Of a stretch of 64,000 nucleotides of DNA, positions 23,370 to 35,127 are shown piece after piece. A program made the translations under genes and the position numbers. Positions within the stretch are counted from its first letter, which is position 1. Each line of letters opens with the position of its first letter. The stretch is from Trichopria drosophilae (taxonomy: Eukaryota; Arthropoda; Insecta; Hymenoptera; Diapriidae): contig CM059585.1 of assembly GCA_030407085.1 (NCBI GenBank), forward strand, positions 98,302,501-98,366,500, in the 5' to 3' direction. The notes beneath the pieces were generated by a model. That model ran no database searches. It worked only from the letters and a program-made list of their open reading frames with translations, and was not told the DNA's origin.

Positions 23370-26300
23370 GAGGCCCGAAGGGAATGACGCGTAACACAAT
23401 GCGGCTATGCAAAAAGCTGCATCTTAGCCTATCTTCCCAAATGGCATACACTCACCTCCACGTGTGCTTATTAAAGCCGGTGGGCCCTGGACTCTTAGCA
23501 ACCTTGCCAGAGATTGGGTAACCAACCCCAGCGGATGGCGAGGTAAGAGACAAACGAGAGAGGCATAACAACGGGGAGTAGGGCTAACCACCCTACTCCC
23601 TGTATTTGCGGTTACTATAAATAGAACGCGCAGGGCTCCTGACCATCGGGCTGCTTCGGATGCAGCCCAGTCCCGAGGTGGAGAAGCCGAAACAGGTGTC
23701 CCGGGACAACGACCAACGAATGCCCACGGACGATTTCAGTGGACGGAGGATCTCAGGCAAGATCTAATGCGCTGCTACGAGGAGAGCTGTCCGCGACAGA
23801 GGGGCTACATGGCGCGAATGCATAGTCGGTTTGCAGTAATGCATCCCGAACTGGCAGATCGCTTTTCTCAACAACAACTGAGAGATTATGTGGCCTATCT
23901 GAGGCGGACAGGTTTCGTTGTTCCCAGCTGTCAACCGGTACCGGATGTGCGGGCAATAACAACTGAGCCCGTACGCGGTGCTGAGAGAGATGCTCCATAT
24001 TATGAAAGCACGACACTCGTGTTTAGGAAAAATTTGACAACGAAAATTTTGCCTAAACAACGAGAATTAGACAGAGCAAATAGCCTACTTCTGGATGCTC
24101 TTCCAGATGACTGCGACCTGTGGCAAGTCAATTGTGCCGTTTACGAGGCTGCAAGTGATCTGGTGACTCCGCGACACAGATATCGGGGAGTCGGCAGATT
24201 ACAAAACGCATGTCTCAATTGAACGGTAAGATTCGACTGACACGGAAACTCGCTTCCCGAATTCAGTGTGTGATCGACTATTTAACATCTGGCCGTTCAT
24301 TTACGGCTAAAGTCAAGAAGTTCACACAACAACTGCGGACGTACTATCACACACTGAACAAGCTGAAGTTGCTCAACATCAAGCAACGTTTAGCGGATAA
24401 AATTCGGGTTTTGGCCGATGCCAAAAAGAGGCTGCAAAGACGGGAAGAAGGAATTCGACAAAACTCAATATTTTGGACGAATCCTTCCAACCTCTTCAAA
24501 CATCGTATCGCAGCCTCAAGCGAGTTTCCGTCGATGGCCGCAGTTTAGGAATTCTGGGGGAGCATCTACGAGAAAACATCTAGGCTTAATGCAGACACTC
24601 CAGGTATTGAAATCTTCACCGAGTTGTGCGACGAAGTCACACAACAAAGTGAAGATTGCCCACCCGTCAGTGCATTAGAGGTGAAAAATGCCATCACAGG
24701 AGCGAGGAATTTCTCCTCGCCGGGCTATGGAATTAAGAACTATTGGTGGAAGAAGTTCACTTCTGTCCGTCAACACCTAGCCCGAATATTCACCTCTTAT
24801 ATAAATGGAGACCAACCCATTCCGCACTGGCTGGTGGTGGGCCGAACGACACTGATCCCAAAATCGGGAGACTTGTCCGATCCGAGAAACCATAGACCGA
24901 TCACGTGTCTCAATACGTTATACAAATTGTTAACTAACATCTTGAACGAACGTATTGAGAAATCCGTGAAACCGGTGTGGCAACGGATAGTAGAACAACG
25001 AGGCTGCAAAATGGGTGTATCCGGCTGCAAGGACAACTTGCTTATCGACAAGTGTGTTTGTCAGGACGCAGACCAGTAAAAACGTAACCTGTCCATAGCC
25101 TGGCTGGATTACATGAAGGCGTATGACTCAACATCGCACGAGCTTTTAAGCTTGTTGCTCAAACGCCTCCATGTCCACCCAAACATAGTGAGAATTGTAG
25201 AAGACCTGATGCCTCTTTGGAAAACACGCTTTGACATGACATCGAGCAAGCGTCGAACCATGTCTAGACAAGTTCAATTCCAAAGAGGTGTCTATCAAGG
25301 AGATTCACTGAGTCCTCTGCTCTTCTGCATCTCACTATTGCCTCTATCCGTTGCTCTCCGGAAATCTCAAGGATACATGTGTGGACCGCCTGGTGAACGT
25401 GTACATAAGATCACCCATCTTTTCTATATGGACGATTTTAAATTATACGCATCAGGCGAGGATCAATTACATCGATCCCTGAACATCGCCCTCACGTACT
25501 CGAGAGATATCGGCATGGAATTCGGATCGAACAAGTGTGCAATCGTTCATTTGTACAGAGGAAGGTCAGGCTCCCATAACAACGATATGGAGCTAGTCAA
25601 CGGAAATGTCATCCGCCACCTTAGCGCCGAAGAAGCCTACACATACCTGGGCGTACCTCAAAGGCATGTCCAGGATGTGCAGGCTGCTAAAACCACCACA
25701 AAAAAAAAATACCGGCGCATTCTCCGTCAGATCTGGTCATCAGAATTGACCGGAAGAAATAAGGTGGCAGCCACGAATATGTTGGCCATATCACCAGTGC
25801 TCTATTCATTTGGAGCACTGAAGTGGAACGTTGACGAGCTAAGGGATCTTGACCGAAGCACACGGAAGATGATTTGTATGCAACGCAGTTTGCATCCAAG
25901 ATCTTCCGCGGAACGACTGTATTTGCCCCGAAATATGGGAGGTCGTGGCCTTTTAAGCCTGGAGTGTATGCATGACCGATTGGTCCTCGAGACAGCTTGC
26001 GATGTGATTAATCGAACGGAGGATCCCCTGATGATGCTAGTTCATAAGCATGAAATTCAGGGGAAGGGGGCGTTTTTGTACAACGCGGCGGAACGAGCGG
26101 CGCGAAACCTCGGTCTAGTTTTCAACGTGGGACATAGTGGTGCACAGGAGGCTGAATCAGTCATCAATCTGTGCCCAGTGCGTCTCAGGGCTAACATACG
26201 GAAGGAACAACTCCGTATGTTGGACGGAAGGCATATCGACAAGCCGTTGCATGGACAGTTCTTTCGAAATGTCCAACAACTTGTCTTGTCGGCAGATATG

Positions 26301-27285
26301 ACCTTCTCGTTCTTAAGATCAGCCGGCTTGAAATCCGAGACCGAGGGTTTTATCTTCGCGTGCCAGGATGGGGTCATCAATACCTTAGTGTACCGCAAGA
26401 ACATCTTACACCAGGCGGTACAGAGTACGCTTTGTAGATTGTGTAGATGTCATGCTGAGACAATAATGCATCTTTTGGCAGCATGTCCAATATATGCAGT
26501 TTCAGCATATATCGAACGTCACAATGCGGCTCTCCGAGTGCTGTATTACCATCTTCGCAGCACTTATGGTATTGATGCAACCCCAGTTTTGCCGTACGTC
26601 CCCTCTGATATTGAATCCGTAGTCGGGAATGAGTCGTGCCGAATATACTGGAATTACTCATTCCCGACGAGCAGGCAAATATCAGCCAATAAGCCTGACA
26701 TCGTCCTTGTTGACTTCGATGACAAATCCATCTTCGTCATCGAGTTTTCTGCACCAGCAGAAACAAATAGTCAGCAAAGAGGACGAAAAACGGATGAAAT
26801 ATCAGGAACTCCTGTTCGAGATTCGCAAGCTGTATCGAGGATTCAAAATCAAGCTCGTCGTGCTGATAATTGGAGTGCTGGGAGGAATTAGACCAACTTT
26901 CCTCCAAAATATCAAAAGCATTCCGGCCTGTCAAGAACATGCAAATTCCATCGCAGGCCGAATGCAGAAAGCAGTGCTACTGGGATCTCTCCGTCTACTG
27001 AGGTCACACGAGATCATGTAACCACTTACCCAATGGTAGAGGGAGTGGTTACATTTCCAAACGAAATGGCCCGGTGCAGTCTGCAGAAGAGGAGATGGAT
27101 ATCGGAGTCACTTTTCTGCTGCAGACTGCACACGTGGATTCTGGAGGGCCAAGGGAGGTTAGGGTTTTAGTCGGTAAACCTTGCCCTTAACATCAAAGGT
27201 GAGGGAGTCCGACACACGGGGGGTTACACAACATCTTCAACCCCCTATGGTGCCTAATGCATTTTCCCCCTCCGTAAAAAAAAAT
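23370..27285 (+). mobile_element. R4/Dong-type LINE in TAA repeats
   Basis: An almost full-length single-ORF LINE with a restriction-like endonuclease. The 5' junction is preceded by (taa)n at about 23348-23369 and the 3' end runs through a short A tract into (ata)n at 27278-27298. Dong of Bombyx mori is known to insert into TAA repeats, so the flanks support the family assignment and the insertion habit. Both ends look intact, while the ORF is damaged. Confidence 0.8.
23626..27021 (+). pseudogene. R4/Dong-type reverse transcriptase, broken
   Basis: The N-terminal part has QWTEDLRQDLMRCY and RGYMARMH, typical of the R4/Dong group. The reverse transcriptase follows: LIPKSGDLSDPRNHRPI (about 24855-24905), WLDYMKAYDS (about 25102), YQGDSLSPLLF, and the catalytic YMDD within FYMDDFKLYA (about 25423-25434). 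Near the C-terminus are a CCHC finger (C-x2-C-x8-H-x4-C, 26432-26487) and a restriction-like endonuclease motif, KPDIVLVDFDD then IFVIEF (about 26692-26750). Damage seen: a frameshift near 24215, TAG at 24546-24548, TAA at 25077-25079 and a frameshift near 26760; the last frame ends at 27021. It once encoded target-primed reverse transcription and is now non-functional. Confidence 0.85.
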
Positions 27286-27389
27286 AATAATAATAACAAC
27301 AGCAATGCTATATAATAATAATATCTAAACATTAATTTTGAATTGCATTTGTTTACTTTTAGATTTTCACAGACAATACCAATTGCAAT

Positions 27390-28156
27390 TTATTTGATTA
27401 TCTTCCGTTTTTCTTTTGTTATGGGGTCAGGAATTGTGCAATATTTATTTGGTTTTAATGGATAATGGATACATGGGGGATCATAAATACATGAAGTGCA
27501 TGACAGATAATTCAGAAACAAATCATTTCCTTTTTTATTACACCAAATGACCTGGTGAACTTTACTCGAGTTTGGTGCAGGTTTTATGTTGCTATTTACT
27601 AACCTATCAACTTTTACAATATCACTTTCTGTTACTAGTTCCATGTGCACTTTAGAATTTGTTGTTGAGGTGACAATGTCAATCATCTTCCGTGCAGAAA
27701 TGATATCTGTACCGCAACTAACCACTCGATCGCACAAGCCCTTTACAGCACCTCCTATGCCATCAGCAACGCTTTTTCCATGGCTTGTTGTAGTGTAATT
27801 CCAAGAAGCACGTGATATCTTTAATGATGAGCAATAGTGTGAAAACAAGAAAAAATTTGTCTTGTTCTTATACTGAGTGCTAGGTCCATCACTCTGAAAA
27901 TGGATAATTTTGACATCAGATACGACATTTTTTATAAGTTTCAGTATTGGTTGTAGATGAGCCCTTACGGATGAAGCATCGTGACGAAGACATTCAGAGA
28001 CTGGGCAAAACGATCGGCATTCGAATTTTTCTGACTCTGTATTTTTATAAATATAAGCTCCTGTATGCAACGACACTTGTTTTTTTGATGCACCAAAATG
28101 AACGCTATGTATTTCTTTGGAGTATTTACAATAATAATTCTCAGAATACTTTTTTC
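27390..28156 (-). pseudogene. Transposase-like protein fragment, family unknown
   Basis: A frame of about 255 codons on the minus strand, opened by a stop near 28157 rather than an ATG. It contains VSLHTGAYIY, SFCPVSECLRHD, HFQSDGPSTQYKNK, WNYTTTSHGKSVADGIGG and, near the end, clustered Cys (CTSCIYDPPCIHYP). The block with an Asp in HFQSDGP followed by an SHGK...DGIGG block looks like a DDE-type catalytic core of the kind scattered in many copies in invertebrate genomes, but I cannot name the superfamily. The N-terminal half is missing. It lies between the Dong element and a piggyBac-like terminus. Confidence 0.5.
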
Positions 28157-28159
28157 ATA

Positions 28160-29070
28160 AGTATGATACACGTTGTCTAAAATGCTTTTTTAGTGGTATT
28201 AAACACAAAGAGTTACCCACTATATAGACCACTAAGCCGGCATCATGAAAATTATTGTGAAAAATGGCCATTTCAATCCCTTGACTATATTTTACACTTG
28301 TTGAACTAATTAGTTCATATTATATTACATTACGCAGTAAATATACAAGCGTATGACCTTTTGATATATGTGCATGAGTTGTACATGATATTTTATGGGC
28401 ACCCATTGCTTTACTTGCCGTAGAAAAGTAATGAAGAGAGCATAAAGTGTACTTTATACATAAGACAAAGTCGTTCATAAAATTAGTTAAGCCTCTGCAG
28501 CCTAATATTTAAATGTCTCACTAGCGCCACTGCGTTTTTATATATAAATAGAGTAAAGAAACCAATTACAATCTCAACTAGGCCCCAAAGATGATATTCT
28601 TGATGTGTCCTAGGAAAAACTGATTTTTCTTTGCGAGTTACGTTTCGACAACCTATATTTGAAGTGCTGTCATTTGAAGAATACTTGCAGCACACACTTC
28701 TACCAAAATTCAAAAAACTCAATTATGTTCTTACACATTTTAACAGTATCATAACTTCCGTCTGGGAAGTAGCATATCGATTTTCTGGCAGGTGAGATTG
28801 TGCAATTGATACAGGAAGCTAATTCAATTGGATTTAGTTCGATAACTATTACGGCGTCACAGAAAAACGGTTAAGATTAGAAAAGTTTAGGCAACTTACA
28901 AGTCAAACTTCTCAATTTTTCTTCATTAGCCTTCCTGAAATCATTTCAAATTCGCTGCTATGAGACTAATACTCATCGGTATCTATATTTACTACTATTA
29001 TACTTGTTTTACCCCGTACAAATGTTTCAATACAAATATAAACTAGCATGTCTTCACTTACACCTAAGTT
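28160..29070. other. No supported gene
   Basis: Short ORFs only, such as minus 28483-28722, without recognisable domains. The stretch may contain a degraded upstream part of the transposase-like relic, since cysteine-rich phrases occur on the minus strand near 28620-28720. Confidence 0.35.
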
Positions 29071-29079
29071 TAAAAGTTC

Positions 29080-29424
29080 TGTGGATTTGCCCATATAGGG
29101 GTTTTTGATGTAAAAAAAAAAACGAAAAAAATACCAAATATTAGCCAAATTCATTGTCTTTCAAATGTTTGGTCGGCCATATTGGATCTTCCATTTTGAA
29201 TTTCGAAAATCTGACACCGGATTTGTAATCAGCAACCTCCAAAACCCCTATATACCAAATATTACTCAAATTCATTATCTTTCAAATTTTTGGTCGGCCA
29301 TATTGGATCAGCCATTTTGAATTTTGAAAATCTGACACCGGATTCGTAATCAGTGACTTCAGAAACTCAAGTATACGAAATTTTAAAAAAATGCCATATC
29401 TGGAAAAATTCGTGACTGAAAGGG
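29080..29424. repeat. 118-bp tandem units and a TTAA-type element end
   Basis: Units containing ggtcggccatattggat, cattttgaatttcgaaaatc and ctgacaccggatt recur about every 118 bases (29174, 29292). The block ends in gtgactgaaaggg followed by TTAA at 29425-29428. The same kind of unit occupies the centre of the element at 42069-43597. It reads as the right end of a piggyBac-like non-autonomous element whose left end is not certain. Confidence 0.6.
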
Positions 29425-29701
29425 TTAAATGCATTGAATATTATTAATGTTTTACGTACCTTGTGCCTTACCAAATGTGTACAAATCGATTTTGTTGCAC
29501 TATAAGAATCGAATCCACAAAGTAATACCTAAAAAGAACAAATTTTTCTTTGATAAATTGACGTAGTCTACTTCGATTCAGGTAGAAAACAGGGGATGTA
29601 ATTCACTAGATTTTCTACATGTAGAAAACAAATGTAGTTTACTTTCGGTAAACTACCTAACCAACCCTGCCAACAGTTAGTCATGTATGTATGTATACAT
29701 A

Positions 29702-30446
29702 CAGGGTGAGTCTGATAGAAGTGAACATAGGGAAACCCATGTTAAGGCTATGCGCCTCGTGATTGGTCGATTCCAGTGGAACGTTGCTTGCTCGCTGATT
29801 GGCTGTGTTAGAGCCACAAGAATGTAAACAAAATACTGTCTGTACTGTATGTATCAAATATCTTGTGTGACATAACGGATATAACCACGTTTTGGGCTTA
29901 ATGAAAATGTGTCAAATCCATGAAATGTGTAACACAAACTCAAATTCAAGACTCAGCGATGATGATCTGAGCGGTTGTATCTGTAATAACACGACACAAA
30001 GTACCAGATTCTTTGCTGTAAATTGAAATGATTTTATTAAAACGAAAAACTTATCTGATAGCATTTTTGGAGTAGAATACGGTAGAATATCTCTGCATCA
30101 TTGATGAATAGCACATTTTACTCTTGCCAACTGATTTGTTGAAAACCCTTCAACTTATCGGCTGCATCCGGTTGTAACAAAAGTAGAAGATTCACGAACT
30201 GAGTCTTGAATTTGAGTTTATGTTACACATTTCATGGATTTGATACATTTTACATAAGCCCAAAACGTGGTTATGTCCGTTATGTCACGCAAGATATTTG
30301 ATACATACAGACAGTATTTTGTTTACATTCTTGTAGCTCTAACACAGCCAATCAGCGAGCAAGCAACGTTCCACCGGAATCGACCAATCACGAGGCGCGT
30401 AACCTTAACATAGGTTCCTATGTTCACTTCTATCAGACTCACCCTG
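29702..30446. mobile_element. Long-TIR element, cagggtgagtc ends, TA flanks
   Basis: A 745-bp foldback with arms of about 250 bases (29702-29957 and 30200-30446). The arms share cagggtgagtctgatagaag, cgcctcgtgattggtcga, gctgattggctgtgtta, cataacgga and catgaaatgtgtaacac with their complements. TA lies at both edges, as for Tc1/mariner-type insertions. It has no coding capacity, and the arms carry ATTGG (CCAAT complement) boxes. Confidence 0.85.
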
Positions 30447-30695
30447 TATATTAGTTAGCAATAGAACACGAGAAATTCGATACCAGCCCCGTGTTTTTAA
30501 CCAATGGCGATGGCATTGCCGCCACACGGACCAATCAGGAAAGCCCAATTAGGTTATGGGTTGCCCTATTTCTCTTGCACTCACATATTTTATGAGTTTA
30601 TTGTTGTTCTACTTTATCGACTGAACAAGATTCATCAAACGGTAAAGAGACGAACGATTCCCCGGTAACACGCGGTGCGGATTTCTTTTAAATTT

Positions 30696-30995
30696 TCAGA
30701 AGAGTGAAGAAATATACGAAAAGTTACCGTCGCGTGAAGTTACTAGACTAATTTTATAATCTTTAGTTTTTACTAAATGCAATTTTAGCCCACAACGACA
30801 TTTTTTACTGACTATCTTTGTGATTTTAGTTTTTTTCTGAAAAGTGCGTGTAACCAAGATGTCTTCACCTAACAAATACAGCAATGAATTTATTCTTTCA
30901 TGTGGTGTCCCTGGTATGTAATACGCAGCAATAGGAATTGTCTTTAAATTTTCACAAAAGAATTTTATTTCATCCATTGTTTTGAACTGTTCCAT
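30696..30995 (-). CDS. Small hypothetical protein
   Basis: A 99-residue frame beginning MEQFKTMDEIKFFCENL, with IPIAAYYIPGTPHE, a leucine-rich SLLYLLGEDILV and a basic segment containing KKCRCGLKLHL. Its composition is protein-like and unlike the surrounding repeats, but I recognise no family. The start ATG is at 30995. It may be a single exon or part of a longer gene, because a tttttcataaaaag acceptor-like stretch lies just upstream. It is head-to-head with the zinc-knuckle exon, about 50 bases away. Confidence 0.4.
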   Translation of the reverse strand: MEQFKTMDEIKFFCENLKTIPIAAYYIPGTPHERINSLLYLLGEDILVTRTFQKKTKITKIVSKKCRCGLKLHLVKTKDYKISLVTSRDGNFSYISSLF

Positions 30996-31048
30996 TCTTT
31001 TTATGAAAATAAAACATTAGTTTTATTGTGTTTCGGTACTTTTTCTAG

Positions 31049-31956
31049 CGTCGACTGAAATATGCCTTGAATTGGAGCCGTTAGTTCGGGATAATGTTCA
31101 GAAGGTGAAGCTTCATCCGAGAAGAAGTAGAACCATCAAGAAACATATCAAACCTCCAACACCAAGATTTCTATTGAAACAAGATAAGGAAAATAAAAGC
31201 AGTGAAAATACAGTTGAAGCAACAGATCAGGATTTAGGAGCAGTTGAGCCTAAAGCTGTAAATCGACTCAAGTCGATGGTATTTCAACGATTTAAACAAA
31301 CTAAAGAAACTACACCTGTGGAAAATGTTACACAGCAACAGGAAGATTCGACTGACAAACCTAATTCTCCTAAAGTAATATCTTCTTCGATCTTACAAGC
31401 AATTAAGGAATCTTTACGAAACGGAACAGTAGAATCAAACAAATTCACACCTAATCCTGACGTGAAATCTTCCGAATTCAGATCAAAAACCGAATCTAAT
31501 TTTTCGAAAGAGTTCGATAGTTCTCAGATGTCACATGAATTGAACAAACTTCAAATCAATGACGAATCGAAATCTTCTTTAACTACCTCAGCAGCAACAT
31601 TGCAGGACAAAGTTGTTTCATCTATTTTAAAAGACACCAGCAATATAAATGCAGATAACAAAGTACCAACATTGAACTCAAATGAAAATGTGATAAATAA
31701 TTCACTGACAATTAAAAAGTACCTTCACACTGCAGATGAAAAAAGTAAACATGCGATTTGCTTCAATTGTGGAACTCCCGGACACATTTACACAGATTGC
31801 CTGAAACCAAGGAAAGTTTTTTGTCACCGTTGCGGATTTCTAGGAAGGAAAAAAGCTGAATGTCCAGTGTGCATTCAAAACATCTTCAAAGCGCAACGAC
31901 CAAGTATACATCTTAACGTTGTTAATCAATTTCTCCCATTCGATTTGTTGAGATAA
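31049..31956 (+). CDS. Terminal exon, Gag-type zinc-knuckle protein
   Basis: The frame is open from 31021 to TAA at 31954-31956 and has no ATG before 31276, while a good acceptor (tactttttctag) ends at 31048; so it is read as a last exon, about 300 codons. The first part is basic (HPRRSRTIKKHIKPPTPRF), then comes a long Ser/Lys/Glu/Asn-rich region probably disordered, with two similar ILQAIKESL/VVSSILKDT segments. The end holds CFNCGTPGHIYTDC (C-x2-C-x4-H-x4-C, 31759-31800) and a second knuckle, CHRCGFLGRKKAECPVC, whose His is replaced. This pair resembles Gag nucleocapsid knuckles of insect LTR elements and suggests RNA/DNA binding. No reverse transcriptase lies downstream. It could be a host gene that captured a gag tail, or a gag relic. 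Confidence 0.6.
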
Positions 31957-33041
31957 AGAAAATGTTGAATATGTTTTTTATATTTTAGTTATAGTTTAAA
32001 AGTATTATCAAATTTGGTAACATTTATTTCTCTATTACGTTACTTTTAATTCTCTTGATTTCAATACCTGCAAGGAAAATAATTTCTCATACGCATTTAG
32101 AAATCAATACAATCAATTTTATTTCTTCACGTGTATAATACAAAGCATTATGCTAACGACTCATCGGTTACAATGACAATAATCGTTTCAACAAAAGGAG
32201 GGCGAACTAGCGTAATATTAAGCTTTGACAAATTTTTCTAACCGACAAATTGTAATAGTTTTATCACGATTGATGAATCCAAATGAATATACACTATTGA
32301 CCGTCAGAAGACACATAAATGACATATAAAATTCTATTGTCTTTATTATTACATTCCAAATTCTTTACAATTCCGAACGACAGTAATAATAGTGTATATT
32401 TCATAAGCGTTGAACACAAATATTTACACGTGCTTTATCTGTAACGCACTTGAACATAACGTAATTTACAAACCAGCACAGCCTATTTGTTATCTGTAAA
32501 ATCTTGCTAGATAAGAATATATGTTTATTAAACTAATTCCGTTTTATAAACTAGTTTTCTCTTACAATAATTTTTCAATGTACGCTTTATTGTCATATCG
32601 GATATTAATACACATTTGTCTTTGTAAAATCTTTACTTTACATAATAATGTACGACTGGAACAAAATGTTTCGGTTTATTTCAAAAGCGACCCAATAGTT
32701 TTATCATTTTTTTTATTGCGATGTAATTTTAAAAGAAAATAAAGACAAAATGTATGACTTCTACCATGTCTGTGATATAGATGGTATTTGACAATGTACA
32801 GTAGATTATCTAATTATTAAGAATAAATTTGTAAATTACAACGAAAACAAATAGTTTCGACTCTTAAAAAGACGTCGAACACAAAATCATTTTCTTCCTT
32901 GACATATTTTTTTGAAAATGTCCTCCGCAACTTAAATTATGGTGTTGGATTAATAGGAATTTTTTACTTCAAGAAAATAGTTGAAAGATGATGGTAAGAG
33001 AAAAATTAAAATAAAAGTATCGATACTGTCAATTGCAAGAA
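31957..33041. other. 3' flank, no further gene seen
   Basis: AT-rich, with several AATAAA-like signals, including aaaataaagac near 32738, that could end the zinc-knuckle transcript. A fragment of the 42-bp dispersed repeat (atcattttcttccttgaca) occurs at about 32886. Confidence 0.4.
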
Positions 33042-34219
33042 AAAGTATTGGTAAACCTTTACAAAACGGGCATCCTCGCAACAAAAAATTTAAGTACACT
33101 ATTTCGATGTATTTTTGCCTCATGAAAACGAATATGATGATAAAAATTGGCGCTCGGCAATATCTTGGCCGCTGTTTTGATAAAACCGCAAAAAACTGTG
33201 ATTTTTTTTAGTTTTTTGCATTTATCTCAAACAAATACACCTCTGACGAAAAAATGTTTCGTATAATAACAATTGTAGAGCGGAAAATTCTCTACAAAAA
33301 AGGTTATATACATTTTTTTATTATCCCAACAGTACGGCTGCAAATGAGCGCCGAAAGTACCCATAATCGGTTTCTGCAAGGTATTGTGACTCCGGATATA
33401 TACCCGGGGCGGACAAAAACCAGGTAGTGGAAGAATACTACGATAAAAAAAACCTAGAAGAAGGGATCGCGATAGTCAAACCCACCCAAATTACACGTGG
33501 GTTTGATTATTAACCACACCTGTGTGATTAGAGGTTAGGCTATTATAAAAAAATCTTAAGACAATGCGTAAACTTACGGGGCGCTTGTGTGCTGGGGGCT
33601 TCGCCCCCCAGACCCCGCCCGGATACCAAATGTCACGTGGGTTCTATTGTCTTCCACATCTCCATGGTTAGAGGTTAGGCTAGTATCAAAAGGGGGTCTG
33701 GGGGGCGGAGCCCCCCATTACCCAAGCACCCCTAAGTTTACCCATTGTCTTAAGATTTCACAACATATTATTTCCTTCCGTTCGAAAGGTAATGTAGTGC
33801 TTGCGTGCTGGGGGAGCTCCGCCCCCCAGACCCCCTTTTTATACTGGACTAACCTCCAAATGCAGGTAGAAGGGTGAACCAAGGGCATCATCAAAAACAC
33901 ATTAACTTTCGGCGCTCATTTGCAGCCTTACCGTTGGGATAACGAAACAAATGTATATAACCTTTTTTGTAGAGAATTTTCCGCTCTACAATTTTTGTTT
34001 GAAACATTTTTTCGTCTGAGGCTTAGTTATCAAAATAAATACAAAAAACTAAAAAAAATACCCATTTTTTGGCTGTTTTTTCAACATAGACTTGAATACG
34101 TCGGACCCCCCATTTTTATGATCATATTCGTAATCAGCGGGCAAAAATACATCGAAATAGTGTAGTTATTTTTTTGTTTGCGAGGATGCCCGTTTTGTAA
34201 AGATTTACCAAAGTATTTT
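33042..34219. mobile_element. Long-TIR foldback with nested GC-hairpin cargo
   Basis: Arms 33042-33359 and 33905-34219 (about 316 bases) are inverted copies: aaagtattggtaaaccttta, aaaacgggcatcctcgcaa, tgtagagcggaaaattc and ggctgcaaatgagcgccg. Inside is a second inverted repeat (33553-33621 and 33687-33756, about 68-bp arms from tcttaagacaatg to ccccccagacccc), plus a third GC hairpin at about 33809-33830. The short motif agaggttaggct occurs twice (33530, 33669). No protein is encoded. The arms are related to those of 20728-23256. The target duplication is unclear. Confidence 0.85.
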
Positions 34220-34685
34220 ATCGTATAACAAAAATTTTAAAAATAAAATGTTTGACACTTAGGTTAAGACATCACTCTGGACATCAAAATTGTACATCGA
34301 CTTTCTGCATTCGACAGAAGTCGAAATTGAAATCATTTTCTTCCTTGGAATCTATATCTCTCAAGTTGAAATCTATTTCTCTCGTGAAATACGGTATCTA
34401 CATAACGCTAGAAATCCTATTTACTTACGATAAATTGTCCTTATCAACGGATGATAGTAACTTCTTAAAAACGAGCTTACATGATGTTGCATTCAATGCT
34501 TTAATTTACTAATTTGGACTGTTGAATGATAAAATGTCAAAAACTAAAAATCTTGTCGTAACATCACCTAAACTCTTTTTTAAGGAAATTGGACATAATC
34601 TAATTGACGCATATATAAAATGTAAAATCATTTCACCATAACCAAAAATTAAAGGCGTCGTGTAATTGAAATGATTTTTTGTCGC

Positions 34686-34800
34686 GACGCTTGAAATCAT
34701 TTTCTTCCTTGAAATCTACATCTCTCGAGAAGTTGAAATCTTTCTCTTCCTTGAAATCTTTTTCTCTCGGAATATTGAAATCATTATCTTCCATAAGAAT
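34686..34800 (+). repeat. 42-bp composite repeat, cluster 1
   Basis: Two full copies and one partial copy of the unit tgaaatcattctcttcct + tgaaatctatatctctcggg. A diverged copy precedes them at about 34330-34395. Confidence 0.8.
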
Positions 34801-35127
34801 TCAATGTTCTTTTTTTGCATCTCTTCAAAATACTACATTGATCGATTAATAGTGCATTATGCAACCAGGGCGCAAATTTCGATTTTACGCCCTCTAATAA
34901 AAAGTATCTCTTGTGCATAACTTTTTGTTTGAAATCGCTGGATTGTGGCAAAAAATTTATAAACCCACAAAAGTTTGGTCGCGTAATTACATCACTGATA
35001 TATATCGTAATTAAAAGATAATACGCCTAAAATGTTTTCAAACTTTTAGCGCGTTGCAGGTCGACCATGAATTATAATTTATCCTCAACATCCGAATTTG
35101 TTCGTTTACTAAAATCGATGTTTCGAT

